In this document: positions 23,805-32,905 of the stretch, in pieces
Layout of the letters: the number at the start of each line of letters is the position of its first letter
Numbering within the stretch: position 1 is the first letter of the stretch
Assembly: GCA_029781975.1 (NCBI GenBank)
Contig: JAKOVQ010000003.1
Coordinates: 124,001 to 188,000, forward strand
Length of the DNA stretch: 64,000 bases
From: Acidobacteriota bacterium
GTDB taxonomy: Bacteria > Acidobacteriota > Thermoanaerobaculia > UBA5066
Direction: 5' to 3'
The notes under the pieces: model-generated
Told to the model about the DNA's origin: nothing
The model's database searches: none
The model's input: the letters and a program-made list of their open reading frames with translations, nothing else
Program-made: the position numbers and the translations under genes

Positions 23805-24797
23805 TCAGACCTTGTAGCCCTGGAGGATCCGGATGTAGTTGGCCCTCTCGAAGCTCGAGGGGTCGGGGCAGTGGAGGAGGTTCATGCTGCCGCGCATCTG
23901 CTCGAGGGAGTCGTACTCGTGCTCCTCGAGCCACTGCGCGACCCCCTCGCGGATGCGGCGGAGGACGTCGGGGCCCTGCTGGAGGATCGCCGAGACGACC
24001 TGGACGGCATGGGCGCCCGTCATCACGGCCTTCACCGCGTCGAGCGACGTGTGGACTCCGCCGGAGACGGCGAGCGACGCCTTGAGGTGCCCCGAGACGA
24101 CCGCGAGCCAGCGGAGGCGGAGGTTGAGCTCGGAGGAGTCGGAGAGCCGGAGCGTCGGCTCCACCTCCAGCGCGTCGACGTCGATGTCGGGCTGGTAGAA
24201 CCGGTTGAAGAGGACGAGGCCGTCGGCCCCCGCCTCGTCGAGCCGCTTGGCCATGTTGGCGAACGAGGAGAAGAAGGGGGAGAGCTTGATCGAGACCGGG
24301 ATCGTGACGGCCTGCTTGACGGCCTTGAGGATCTCGAGCGTCCGCGCCTCGACGTCCTCGCCCGACTCGTTCGGGTTCGTGGCGAGGTAGTAGACGTTCA
24401 GCTCCAGGGCGTTGGCGCCCGCGTCCTGCATGAGGCGCGCGTAGCGGATCCAGCCGCCCGAGGTGAAGCCGTTGAGGGAGGCGATGACCGGGACGTCGAC
24501 CGCCTGCTTGATCCTCACGAGCTGCTCGAGGTACTGGTCCGGCCCGAGGTTGAACTCGTCGGGCCTCGGCAGGTAGGTGAGGGCCTCGGCGAACGACTCG
24601 GAGGGGGTCTCGATGTGGTGGTAGGTCGCCAGCTCCTCCTTCAGCAGCTGCTCCTCGAAGAGCGAGTGCATGAGGATGGCGGAGGCGCCGGCGTCCTCCA
24701 GGCGCTTGACGAGGTCGAGCCGGTCGACCATCGGCGAGGCGCCCGGCATGAACGGGTGGGGAAGGTTGAGGCCGAGGTAGGTGGTGCGCAGGTCCAT
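23805..24797 (-). CDS. Dihydroorotate dehydrogenase-like flavoprotein
   Basis: 330 residues, a TIM barrel of the DHOD/DHPD type: MDLRTTYLGLNLPHPFMPGASP opens it, with VPVIASLNGFTSGGW, ANALELNVYY, VSIKLSPFFSSFANMAKRLDEAGADGLVLFNRF and LAVSGGVHTSLDAVKAVMTGAHAVQVVSA as the FMN-site loops. It probably binds FMN. Because it lies 14 bp downstream of the PFOR gene in one operon, it is likely to exchange electrons with ferredoxin or serve another redox role, not necessarily pyrimidine synthesis. Length and N-terminus differ from PyrD. GAGGAAG precedes the ATG at 24797. Confidence 0.85.
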   Translation of the reverse strand: MDLRTTYLGLNLPHPFMPGASPMVDRLDLVKRLEDAGASAILMHSLFEEQLLKEELATYHHIETPSESFAEALTYLPRPDEFNLGPDQYLEQLVRIKQAVDVPVIASLNGFTSGGWIRYARLMQDAGANALELNVYYLATNPNESGEDVEARTLEILKAVKQAVTIPVSIKLSPFFSSFANMAKRLDEAGADGLVLFNRFYQPDIDVDALEVEPTLRLSDSSELNLRLRWLAVVSGHLKASLAVSGGVHTSLDAVKAVMTGAHAVQVVSAILQQGPDVLRRIREGVAQWLEEHEYDSLEQMRGSMNLLHCPDPSSFERANYIRILQGYKV

Positions 24798-24811
24798 CTC
24801 TTCCTCTCGCG

Positions 24812-27800
24812 TCAGTTCGCCGCGGGCGCGGGGCCGGCCGCCGGGGCCTTCGCCTCGGCGTGGGACCTCGCCAGGTTCTCGTAAATGGCGAATCGGGCCG
24901 CCACCTCGGTGCGGGCGGCCTTCAGGAGCTCGCGGGCCCTCTCGGGGTTGGACTTGTCCAGCATCCGGAAGCGGGTCTCGTTGGCCATGAACTTCCCGAC
25001 GTCGACCTTCGGGGCCGCCGAGTCGAGGACGAGGCCGCTCTCGCCGGTCGCGGCGCGGCGGGGGTCGTAGCGGAAGAGCGGCCAGTAGGCCGAGTCGACC
25101 GCCAGCTTCTGCTGCTCGAGGCCGAGGGAGAGGTCGTAGCCGTGCGCGATGCAGTGGCTGTAGGCGATGAGGATCGACGGCCCGTCGTACGACTCGGCCT
25201 CCTGGAAGGCCTTGACCGTCTGCGCGTCCTTGGCGCCGAAGGCGATCCGGGCGACGTAGACGTTGCCGTAGGCGAGGGCCATCAGGGCGAGGTCCTTCTT
25301 GGGGGCCGACTTGCCCGCCATGGCGAACTTGGCCACGGCGCCGATCGGCGTCGCCTTCGACTGCTGGCCGCCGGTGTTCGAGTAGACCTCGGTGTCCAGG
25401 ACGAGGATGTTCACGTCGCGGCCCATCGCCATGACGTGGTCGAGGCCGCCGTAGCCGATGTCGTAGGCCCAGCCGTCGCCGCCGACGATCCAGACGCTCT
25501 TCCTGACGAGGTAGTCGGCCAGGTCGAGGAGGCGGCGCCCGCCGAGCGTCCCCGTCCCCGCCAGCTTCCCCTTGAGGGCCGCGATCCGCTCGCGCTGGGC
25601 CGCGATTCCGACCTCGCCCGACTGGTCGGCCGAGAGGATCGCGGTGACGAGCTCGTCGCCCAGGGCGCCGGCGTGCTCCTTGAGGAGCTCGCGGGCGTGC
25701 TCGGCGTGCTTGTCGAGGGCGAGGCGCATGCCGAACCCGAATTCGGCGTTGTCCTCGAAGAGGGAGTTGTTCCAGGCGGGGCCGCGCCCCTCGGGGTTGA
25801 CGGCGTACGGCGTGGTCGGGAGGTTGCCGCCGTAGATGGACGAGCAGCCGGTGGCGTTGGCGATCAGGAGCCGGTCGCCGTAGAGCTGGGTCATCAGCTT
25901 GACGTAGGGGGTCTCGCCGCAGCCCAGGCAGGCTCCCGAGAACTCGAAGAGCGGCTGGAGGAACTGCGAGCCCTTGACGTCGGCCTTGATCTTCGTCCGG
26001 TCGGGCTCGGGGAGGTCGAGGAAGAACTTGAAGTTGTCGCGCTCGGCCTCGCGGAGCGGGGGCTGCGGCGACATGTCGAGGGCCTTGTGCCGCGGGTTCG
26101 CCTTGTCCTTGGCGGGGCAGACGGCCACGCACAGCGTGCAGCCGGTGCAGTCCTCGGGGGCGACCTGGATCGTGTACTTCGCCCCCTTGAAGTCGGCGGC
26201 GCGGAAGTCGCTCGACTTGTAGGTGGCCGGGGCCTTGGCGAGGAAGGCGGGGTCGTAGACCTTGGCGCGGATCGCCGCGTGCGGGCAGACGAGCGCGCAC
26301 TTGTTGCACTGGATGCAGAGCTTCTCGTCCCACACCGGGATCTCGAGGGCGATGTTCCGCTTCTCCCAGCGCGCCGTCCCGCTGGCGAAGGTGCCGTCGA
26401 CCGGGAAGGCCGAGACGGGGAGGAGGTCGCCCTTGTTGGCGAGCATCACCGCCGTCACCTTCTGGACGAAGTCGGGGGCCTCCTGCGGGACGATCGGCGG
26501 GCGCCTGAGCTTCGAGGTGGCCGCGGCGGGGACCTTCACCTCGAAGAGGTTCGCCAGCGTCATGTCGACGGCCTCGAAGTTCATCCGGACGATGTCCGCG
26601 CCCTTCTTGCCGTAGGTCTTCTCGATGGACTTCTTGATCTCGGCGATCGCCTCCTCGCGGGGCAGGACGCCCGAGATCGCGAAGAAGCAGGTCTGCATGA
26701 TGGTGTTGATCCTCCGGCCCATGCCGGTCAGGTCGCCGACCTTGTAGCCGTCGATGACGAAGAAGCGGAGCTTCTTGTCGAGGATCTCCTGCTGGACCTC
26801 GACCGGGATCTGGTCCCAGACCTCGTCGGGGCCGAAGGGCGAGTTCAGGAGGAAGACGCCCCCGGGGGCGGCGTACTCGAGGACGTCGTACTTCTCGAGG
26901 AAGCTGAACTGGTGGCAGGCGACGAACTTCGCGGTGGTCACGAGGTACGAGGAGCGGATCGGCTTCTTGCCGAACCTGAGGTGGGAGATGGTGATGGCCC
27001 CCGACTTCTTCGAGTCGTAGACGAAGTAGCCCTGGGCCCAGTTGTCGGTCTCCTCGCCGATGATCTTGATGGAGTTCTTGTTCGCCCCGACCGTCCCGTC
27101 GGCGCCGAGGCCGAAGAAGACGCCCCGGTGGACGTCGTCCCCCTCGGTGGAGAAGGTCGGGTCCCACTTGAGCGACAGGTGCGTCACGTCGTCGACGATG
27201 CCGACGGTGAAGCGGCGCTTCGGCTTCGCGGCCGCCAGCTCGTCGTAGACCCCCTTGACCATCGCCGCGGTGAACTCCTTCGAGGCGAGGCCGTAGCGGC
27301 CGCCGATCACCCGGGGCGGCGCGGCGAACGGGAGGGTCCCGTCCTCGCGCGCCTCGTTCAGCGCTCCGACCACGTCGAGGTAGAGCGGCTCGCCGAGGGC
27401 GCCGGGCTCCTTCGTCCGGTCGAGGACGGCGATCGCCTTCGTCGTCCTCGGGAGCGCCGCGAGGAGCGCGGCGGCGTCGAACGGGCGGTAGAGGCGGACC
27501 TTCAGGACGCCCACCTTCTCGCCCCTGGCCACGAGGTGGTCGACGGTCTCGTGGGTCACCTCGGCGCCCGAGCCCATCACCACGACGACCCGCTCGGCCT
27601 GGGGGTGCCCGACGTAGTCGAACAGCTTGTAGGCGCGGCCGGTGAGCGCCGCGAAGCGGTCCATCGTCTCCTGCACCTTGGCGGCGCAGGCGTCGTAGTA
27701 CGGGTTGCACGCCTCGCGGGCCTGGAAGAAGCAGTCGGGGTTCTGCGCCGTCCCGCGGAGCATCGGCCGGTCGGGCGTCATCGCCCGGAGGCGGTGGGCG

Positions 27801-28405
27801 TGGACGAGGTCTTCCGTCACGAGGGAGAGGAGGTCCTCGTTCGTCAGCTCCTCGATCTTGGCGACCTCGTGGGAGGTCCGGAAGCCGTCGAAGAAGTGGA
27901 GGAACGGGATCCGCGTGCCGAGCGTGGCCGCGTGGGCGATGGCCGCCATGTCGTGGGCCTCCTGCACCGAGCCGGAGGCGAGGAGTGCGAAGCCCGTCTG
28001 TCGGCAGGCCATGACGTCGGAGTGGTCGCCGAAGATCGACAGGGCGTGGGTGGCCACGCACCGGGCGGAGACGTGCATCGTGAACGACGTCAGCTCGCCG
28101 GCGATCTTGAACATGTTGGGGATCATGAGGAGGAGGCCCTGCGACGCCGTGAAGGTCGTCGTCAGGGCGCCCGCCTGGAGCGCCCCGTGGACGGCGCCCG
28201 CGGCGCCTCCCTCGGACTGCATCTCGGAGACCTGCGGGACGGTGCCCCACACGTTCTTCCGGCCCTGCGCGGACCACTCGTCGGCCCACTCGCCCATGTT
28301 CGACGACGGTGTAATCGGGTAGATGGCGATCACCTCGCTGACGCGGTGGGCGACCGACGCGACGGCCTCGTTGCCGTCGAGCGTCACCATCCTTCTGTTG
28401 GTCAT
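24812..28405 (-). CDS. nifJ: Pyruvate:ferredoxin (flavodoxin) oxidoreductase
   Basis: 1197 residues, the full single-chain PFOR. It converts pyruvate, CoA and oxidised ferredoxin to acetyl-CoA, CO2 and reduced ferredoxin. The domains follow the standard order. Pyruvate-binding domain I has VIAIYPITPSSNMGEWADEW. The ferredoxin domain has CIQCNKCALVCP and CTGCTLCVAVCP (two 4Fe-4S clusters). The TPP domain has CLGCGETPY for the proximal cluster and GDGWAYDIGYGG with VYSNTGGQQS. AGGAGG precedes the ATG. A perfect palindrome lies about 116 bp upstream. PFOR implies an anaerobic or facultative lifestyle, which contrasts with the O2-dependent desaturase elsewhere in this window. Confidence 0.95.
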   Translation of the reverse strand: MTNRRMVTLDGNEAVASVAHRVSEVIAIYPITPSSNMGEWADEWSAQGRKNVWGTVPQVSEMQSEGGAAGAVHGALQAGALTTTFTASQGLLLMIPNMFKIAGELTSFTMHVSARCVATHALSIFGDHSDVMACRQTGFALLASGSVQEAHDMAAIAHAATLGTRIPFLHFFDGFRTSHEVAKIEELTNEDLLSLVTEDLVHAHRLRAMTPDRPMLRGTAQNPDCFFQAREACNPYYDACAAKVQETMDRFAALTGRAYKLFDYVGHPQAERVVVVMGSGAEVTHETVDHLVARGEKVGVLKVRLYRPFDAAALLAALPRTTKAIAVLDRTKEPGALGEPLYLDVVGALNEAREDGTLPFAAPPRVIGGRYGLASKEFTAAMVKGVYDELAAAKPKRRFTVGIVDDVTHLSLKWDPTFSTEGDDVHRGVFFGLGADGTVGANKNSIKIIGEETDNWAQGYFVYDSKKSGAITISHLRFGKKPIRSSYLVTTAKFVACHQFSFLEKYDVLEYAAPGGVFLLNSPFGPDEVWDQIPVEVQQEILDKKLRFFVIDGYKVGDLTGMGRRINTIMQTCFFAISGVLPREEAIAEIKKSIEKTYGKKGADIVRMNFEAVDMTLANLFEVKVPAAATSKLRRPPIVPQEAPDFVQKVTAVMLANKGDLLPVSAFPVDGTFASGTARWEKRNIALEIPVWDEKLCIQCNKCALVCPHAAIRAKVYDPAFLAKAPATYKSSDFRAADFKGAKYTIQVAPEDCTGCTLCVAVCPAKDKANPRHKALDMSPQPPLREAERDNFKFFLDLPEPDRTKIKADVKGSQFLQPLFEFSGACLGCGETPYVKLMTQLYGDRLLIANATGCSSIYGGNLPTTPYAVNPEGRGPAWNNSLFEDNAEFGFGMRLALDKHAEHARELLKEHAGALGDELVTAILSADQSGEVGIAAQRERIAALKGKLAGTGTLGGRRLLDLADYLVRKSVWIVGGDGWAYDIGYGGLDHVMAMGRDVNILVLDTEVYSNTGGQQSKATPIGAVAKFAMAGKSAPKKDLALMALAYGNVYVARIAFGAKDAQTVKAFQEAESYDGPSILIAYSHCIAHGYDLSLGLEQQKLAVDSAYWPLFRYDPRRAATGESGLVLDSAAPKVDVGKFMANETRFRMLDKSNPERARELLKAARTEVAARFAIYENLARSHAEAKAPAAGPAPAAN

Positions 28406-28520
28406 TCGGAGCCTCCTGACGGTCGGCCCCGGGAGGCGGGGCCCCGAGGGATCATCCCCCGGCGGGCCGCGGCTGGGAACCCGGTAAAGGCACCGATTTG
28501 CCCGTTTCGGCTGGTGCCGG

Positions 28521-28538
28521 CTGATGCGAACGCATCAG
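28521..28538. promoter_or_regulatory. 18-bp palindromic putative operator between divergent genes
   Basis: CTGATGCG-AA-CGCATCAG is a perfect inverted repeat in the divergent control region of the PFOR gene and the GT-C gene at 28561. Twelve bases of the same sequence recur at 35914-35925. The form fits a dimeric regulator site. Confidence 0.45.
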
Positions 28539-28560
28539 GAGACGGAGTCGCATCGGCGAC

Positions 28561-30336
28561 GTGCCAGAATTCGGGGTGGTCTTTCGGCGCCGCCTTCCCG
28601 GAGCCGCGCTCGACTGGGTCGTCGCCGCCCTCCTTTTCGCCACCCTCACCGCCGTCACCTGGAGGCGCTGGACCTCGTTCCAGGGCGACCTGAACCGCGA
28701 GTGGACGACCCCCGCGCGCCTGGCCGCGGGGGAGCGTCTCTACAGCGAGGTCGGCTATTACTACGGCCCCCTCGCCCCCTACGCCGCCGCCGCCGCGTTC
28801 CGCGCGTTCGGGAGCCGCGTCGGGACCTACGTCGCGGTCGGCTTGACCGCGGCCGCCGGGACCGTCCTCCTCGTCCTCCTCGCGGCGCGGCGCCTCCTGC
28901 CGCGGGGAGGGTGGTTCGCCGTCGCCGGGGTCGCCATCGGCGTCCTCGCGTTCGCCACGGAGAACGGCGCCCTCCCCGCCTCGTATGCGCTGGCGGCCGT
29001 CCTGGCCATCGGCCTGACCTGGGGCGCCTACCTCGGGGCGGCCGAAGGCCGGCCTCTCCTCGCCGGCCTCCTGGGCGGCCTGGCGATCCTCTCGAAGGTC
29101 GAGGCCGGGCCGGCCCTCCTCGGCGCGGCCCTCCTCCTCCGGGGCCGGGCGCTCCTCGCCTTCGCCGCGACCGCCGGGGTCGTGGCCGGGGGGGGGATGC
29201 TCGTCTCGATCGCCGGCATCCCGGTCTCGGACCTCGTCTCCTACGGGCCGCTGCGCCACTTCCGGATGCCCCCGGAGTTCCGCGAGCTCTACACGCGCGT
29301 CTCGGGGCTCCACCCGCTGATCCGCGGGCGCGGGATCCCGCTCGCGCTCCTCGGCGCCTGCGCGGCCGCGGCGTGGGCGTGGGGGGCGGCGTCGGCGGCG
29401 TCGGCTCCCTCGGGGACGAGGCGGCAGGGAGCCCGCGCCGTGGCCCTCCTCGGCGCCGCCGCGGCCGCCCTGCTCCTCGCCCGGACGGTTTCGGTCGAGC
29501 CCGTCGTGACGACCCTCGTCCGCGGCCTCCCGCTCCTCGTCGTCGGCGCGGGCCTCGTCGCCGCGCTCCGGCTCGCGCGCCGGGCCTCCGATCCCGTCGA
29601 GCGACGGGCGGACCTCGAGGCCGCGGCGGCGAGCGTCGTCGGGCTGGGGTTCGCGTGGCGGACGTTCTTCTGGACGGTCCCCTCCCATGCCTATCCCCCG
29701 ATGGCCGCGCTGTCGGCCCTCCCGGCGGCGGCGTGGCTCCTCTCGCGCGTCGCCCCTTCGGGCCTCCCGGCCGGGGAGCGGGGCCGCGCGGCGTGGCTGG
29801 CGGTCGTCCCGTTCCTCCTCGCCCCGTTCCTCTACCTCCCGCGTCTCGTCGAGTACTACCGCTCGCCGCGGACGGCGGTCGTGGCGCCGCGCGGGACGTG
29901 GATCCCGCCCGGCGGGCAGGGGGAGCTCTTCCAGAAGCTGGTGGACCACCTGACGCGCGTCGGGGTGAAGGACCGCGACCTCGTCGTGATGCCGGAGGCG
30001 ACCGCCCTCGGCTTCCTCCTCGGCGTGAGGAGCCCCCTCCGGTTCGAGCAGATCCTCCCCGGCCACGTCGACGCCGCCGTCGACCGCGAGCTCGCGGGAG
30101 AGATCGACCGCTTCCGGCCGCGCCGGATCGTCTTCGTCGCCCGCCCGACGCCGGAGTTCGGCCCTCTCGTCTGGGGGAAGGACTACGCCGTCGAGATCGC
30201 CCGGAGGCTCGCGCGGGACTACGTCCCCGAGGTCCGCCTCGCGGCGAAGACCGCGAGCGACCGCTGGGACTGGGCGGTCGTCTACGTCCGGACGGACGCG
30301 GCGGAGCCGGGAACCCGCACCCCTGGAAATCCGTAG
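28561..30336 (+). CDS. GT-C type polytopic membrane protein, putative glycosyltransferase
   Basis: 591 residues with 10-12 hydrophobic segments. LNREWTTPARLAAGERLYSEVGYYYGPLAPYAAAA in the first extracytoplasmic loop resembles the acceptor/donor loop of GT39/GT87-like enzymes (acidic-lacking variant), and the soluble C-terminal 170 residues (WIPPGGQGELFQKLVDHL to DRWDWAVVYVRT) look like the periplasmic domain. It starts with GTG at 28561. Ten bases separate it from the ABC ATPase gene, so it may be the first gene of that operon. Precise activity is unknown. Confidence 0.65.
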   Translation: MPEFGVVFRRRLPGAALDWVVAALLFATLTAVTWRRWTSFQGDLNREWTTPARLAAGERLYSEVGYYYGPLAPYAAAAAFRAFGSRVGTYVAVGLTAAAGTVLLVLLAARRLLPRGGWFAVAGVAIGVLAFATENGALPASYALAAVLAIGLTWGAYLGAAEGRPLLAGLLGGLAILSKVEAGPALLGAALLLRGRALLAFAATAGVVAGGGMLVSIAGIPVSDLVSYGPLRHFRMPPEFRELYTRVSGLHPLIRGRGIPLALLGACAAAAWAWGAASAASAPSGTRRQGARAVALLGAAAAALLLARTVSVEPVVTTLVRGLPLLVVGAGLVAALRLARRASDPVERRADLEAAAASVVGLGFAWRTFFWTVPSHAYPPMAALSALPAAAWLLSRVAPSGLPAGERGRAAWLAVVPFLLAPFLYLPRLVEYYRSPRTAVVAPRGTWIPPGGQGELFQKLVDHLTRVGVKDRDLVVMPEATALGFLLGVRSPLRFEQILPGHVDAAVDRELAGEIDRFRPRRIVFVARPTPEFGPLVWGKDYAVEIARRLARDYVPEVRLAAKTASDRWDWAVVYVRTDAAEPGTRTPGNP

Positions 30337-30345
30337 GAGAGCGTC

Positions 30346-31221
30346 ATGCTCGAGGTGAACGGCGTCACGAAGCGCTACCGGACCGGGACGTTCGGGGTCC
30401 GCGAGATGAGCCTCTCCGCGTCGGCCGGGGTCCTCGGCCTCCTGGGCCCCAACGGCGCCGGGAAGACGACCCTCATGCAGATGCTGGCGACGCTCAGCCG
30501 CCCCACGTCGGGGACCATCCGGTTCCGGGGGCGGGACGTCGTCGCCGAGCCGGAGCGCGTCCGCGAGCGGCTCGGCTACCTCCCCCAGGACTTCGGCGTA
30601 CCGGACGGGCTGACGGCGTTCGAGCTGGTCGACTACGTCGCGCGCCTGAAGGGGGTGAAGAGCCGGAGCCGCGTCCTCTCGCTCCTCGAGACGGTCGGGC
30701 TCGGGGCCGTCGCGTCGCGCCCCGTCGCGACCTTCTCCGGCGGGATGCGCCAGAGGGTCGGCATCGCCCAGGCCCTGGTGGGCGACCCCGAGCTCCTGAT
30801 CGTCGACGAGCCGACCGCGGGGCTCGACCCCGAGGAGCGGGTGAGGTTCCGGAACCTCCTCTCGGAGCTCTCGGCCGGCAGCCTCGTCGTCCTCTCGACG
30901 CACGTCGTCTCCGACGTGGAGTCGGTGGCCACCCAGATCGCCGTGGTGAAGGAGGGGCGCCTCCTCTCCTCCGGGTCGCCCGACGCGCTGGTGCGGGCCG
31001 CGACCGGCCTCGTCTGGTCGGCGGTCCTCTCCCCGGCGGAGATGGAGCGCCTCCGCCAGCGGCTCGTCGTCTCGTCGTCGGTCCTCAAGGCCGACGGGTT
31101 CCACCTGCGGATCGTCGCGGGGGAGCCCCCGGTCCCGGGGGCCGCGCCGGCCGAGCCCGACCTCGAGGACGCGTACCTCGCGGCGGTCCGCGGGCTCCTG
31201 CCCGCCACGGCCGCGGCATGA
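30346..31221 (+). CDS. ABC transporter ATP-binding protein
   Basis: 291 residues. Walker A is GPNGAGKTTLM (about 36-46), the Q-loop is YLPQDFG, the signature is FSGGMRQRV and Walker B is LLIVDEPTAGLDP, followed by STHVVSDVES with the switch His. The C-terminal 80 residues form the extension seen in exporter-type (ABC-2) ATPases. It shares an ATGA junction with the permease gene and probably energises it. Confidence 0.92.
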   Translation: MLEVNGVTKRYRTGTFGVREMSLSASAGVLGLLGPNGAGKTTLMQMLATLSRPTSGTIRFRGRDVVAEPERVRERLGYLPQDFGVPDGLTAFELVDYVARLKGVKSRSRVLSLLETVGLGAVASRPVATFSGGMRQRVGIAQALVGDPELLIVDEPTAGLDPEERVRFRNLLSELSAGSLVVLSTHVVSDVESVATQIAVVKEGRLLSSGSPDALVRAATGLVWSAVLSPAEMERLRQRLVVSSSVLKADGFHLRIVAGEPPVPGAAPAEPDLEDAYLAAVRGLLPATAAA

Positions 31222-32822
31222 GCGCCCTCGGCGCGTCCCTGGGGCGCGTCGGCGCGGTCGCGGCGACGGACCTCCGCGTGAGGTTCCGGCGGCCGTCGAC
31301 CCTCGTCCTCCTCGCCCTCCTCGCGCTCGGCGCCTACGCGATGGTCCCCGACCCGCGGACGGGGGAGGGAATCCTGAAGATCGGCGGCCGGCGGGCGCTC
31401 TACACCTCCGCCGCGCTCGCCGTGGCGACCGGGGGGCTCCTCCCGCTCCTCCTGGGGCTCGTCGGCTTCTACCTCGGGAGCGGAGGGGTCGCGGCCGACC
31501 GGCGGAGCGGCGCGGGCCTCCTCCTGGCGGCGACGCCCGTCCGGGGGACGGAGTACCTGACGGGCAAGCTCCTCGCCGGTGCGGGGCACCTGGCCGCGAT
31601 CGCTCTCGCCTTCTGCGCGAGCTCGATGGCCCTCCAGGTCGTCGTCGGCGAGGCCCCGCTCGAGCCCGGGGTCTTCCTCGCTCACTACGCGGTCCTTGGA
31701 GTGCCGCTGGTCTTCTGCGTGGCCGCCTTCTCGCTCCTCTTCGAGACGGTCCCCGCGCTCTCCGGCCGGGGGGGCGACGTCCTCTACTTCTTCGTCTGGA
31801 CGGTGCTCCTCTCGCTCGCGGCAGCTCTCGGCGACCCCTCCTCGGGCCGCCTCGCCCCCTTCCTCCTCGACTACTCGGGCTTCGGCTTCCTCTTCTCGCA
31901 GATGAGGCAGGTGACGGGGGCGACCTCGTTCTCGATCGGCTGGGGCGGCGGCGGCGCGGCGGGCCCCCCGTACGTCTTCCCCGGGTTCGTCCTGGACGGG
32001 CCCGCGCTCCTGCGGCGGGCGCTGAGCCTCGCGCCGGTGCCGGTCCTCCTCGCGCTCTCGGTCCTCGCCTTCCGGCGCTTCGACCCGTCCCGCGAGGCGA
32101 GCGGCACGGGGGCGCGGACGATCTCGTGGCGCCAGCGCCTCGAGGGGCTCCTCCGCCCGCTCACCTCGCGCCTCCTGGCCCTCGTTCCGCGCGGAGACGA
32201 CCCGGGGCGCCGGCCGTCGTTCGCGCGGGCGCTCGCCGCCGACGTCGAGAGGACCTTCCGGCAGGCCCCGCTCCTCGTGGCGGTCGCCATGCTGGCCCTC
32301 CTCGGCGCCCTCCTGGGCCGGGCGGAGTGGGTCCGGGGGACCCTCCTGCCGGGCCTCGTCGCGGCGCTGGTGCCGGCGCTGGCCGACGTCGCCTGCCGGG
32401 ACCACCGGAGCGGCACCGCCTCGCTCGTCCTCTCGTCCCCGCGGGTCCCGGCCCTCTTCGTCCCCTGGAAGGTCGCGAGCGCGTCCCTGACGGGGCTCGT
32501 CCTGACGGCCCCGGTCTTCCTCCGCCTCTCAGCGGGCGGGATCGGTTCGGCCCTGCCGGTCCTCTCCGCCACCCTCTTCCTCGCCGCCCTCGCGACCCTC
32601 CTGGGAGTGGCGACCTCGGGGCCGAAGCTCTTCGTGGGGGTCGGCCTCGCCCTCTGGTACGTGGCGCTGAACGACCGGGGACGCGTCGCGGCGCTCGACT
32701 TCGCCGGCTGGGCCGGGGCAGCCGGCCCCTGGAACGCCCTGGGCTGGCTCGTGGCCGCCGGTTGCGCCGGGGCGGCCGCGTGGGCGCTCCACGGCTTCAG
32801 GGAGCGCGTCCGGGTGGGCTGA
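31218..32822 (+). CDS. ABC-2 type transporter permease
   Basis: 534 residues beginning at the ATG that overlaps the ATPase stop (ATGA at 31218-31221). It is two ABC-2-like membrane halves in one chain: residues 20-300 and 340-530 each contain about five to six hydrophobic segments, joined by a charged linker around ISWRQRLEGLLRPL. AADRRSGAGLLLAATPVRGTEYLTGKLLA and CRDHRSGTASLVLSS are the matching loop motifs of the two halves. The substrate is unknown. Confidence 0.82.
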   Translation: MSALGASLGRVGAVAATDLRVRFRRPSTLVLLALLALGAYAMVPDPRTGEGILKIGGRRALYTSAALAVATGGLLPLLLGLVGFYLGSGGVAADRRSGAGLLLAATPVRGTEYLTGKLLAGAGHLAAIALAFCASSMALQVVVGEAPLEPGVFLAHYAVLGVPLVFCVAAFSLLFETVPALSGRGGDVLYFFVWTVLLSLAAALGDPSSGRLAPFLLDYSGFGFLFSQMRQVTGATSFSIGWGGGGAAGPPYVFPGFVLDGPALLRRALSLAPVPVLLALSVLAFRRFDPSREASGTGARTISWRQRLEGLLRPLTSRLLALVPRGDDPGRRPSFARALAADVERTFRQAPLLVAVAMLALLGALLGRAEWVRGTLLPGLVAALVPALADVACRDHRSGTASLVLSSPRVPALFVPWKVASASLTGLVLTAPVFLRLSAGGIGSALPVLSATLFLAALATLLGVATSGPKLFVGVGLALWYVALNDRGRVAALDFAGWAGAAGPWNALGWLVAAGCAGAAAWALHGFRERVRVG

Positions 32823-32861
32823 CGATCGCCCCGCGGCGTGACGCCCGTCACCCGCGCCGCC

Positions 32862-32891
32862 TTTACAGCCGTTGGCTCGGGCCCCTAACCT
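32862..32891 (+). promoter_or_regulatory. Putative sigma-70-type promoter of the subtilase gene
   Basis: TTTACA (32862-32867) and TAACCT (32886-32891) are separated by 18 bases; the expected start of transcription is about eight bases before the ATG at 32906. A 14-bp inverted repeat, GTGACG-CC-CGTCAC at 32838-32851, lies just upstream and may be a regulator site or part of the preceding operon's terminator. Confidence 0.4.
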
Positions 32892-32905
32892 GCACTTCCG
32901 TGACG

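Noticed and set aside
24860-28693. 1277-codon plus-strand open frame opposite the PFOR gene
   Set aside because: Antisense shadow; translation is repetitive Val/Glu/Arg/Gly without motifs, while PFOR is complete on the minus strand.
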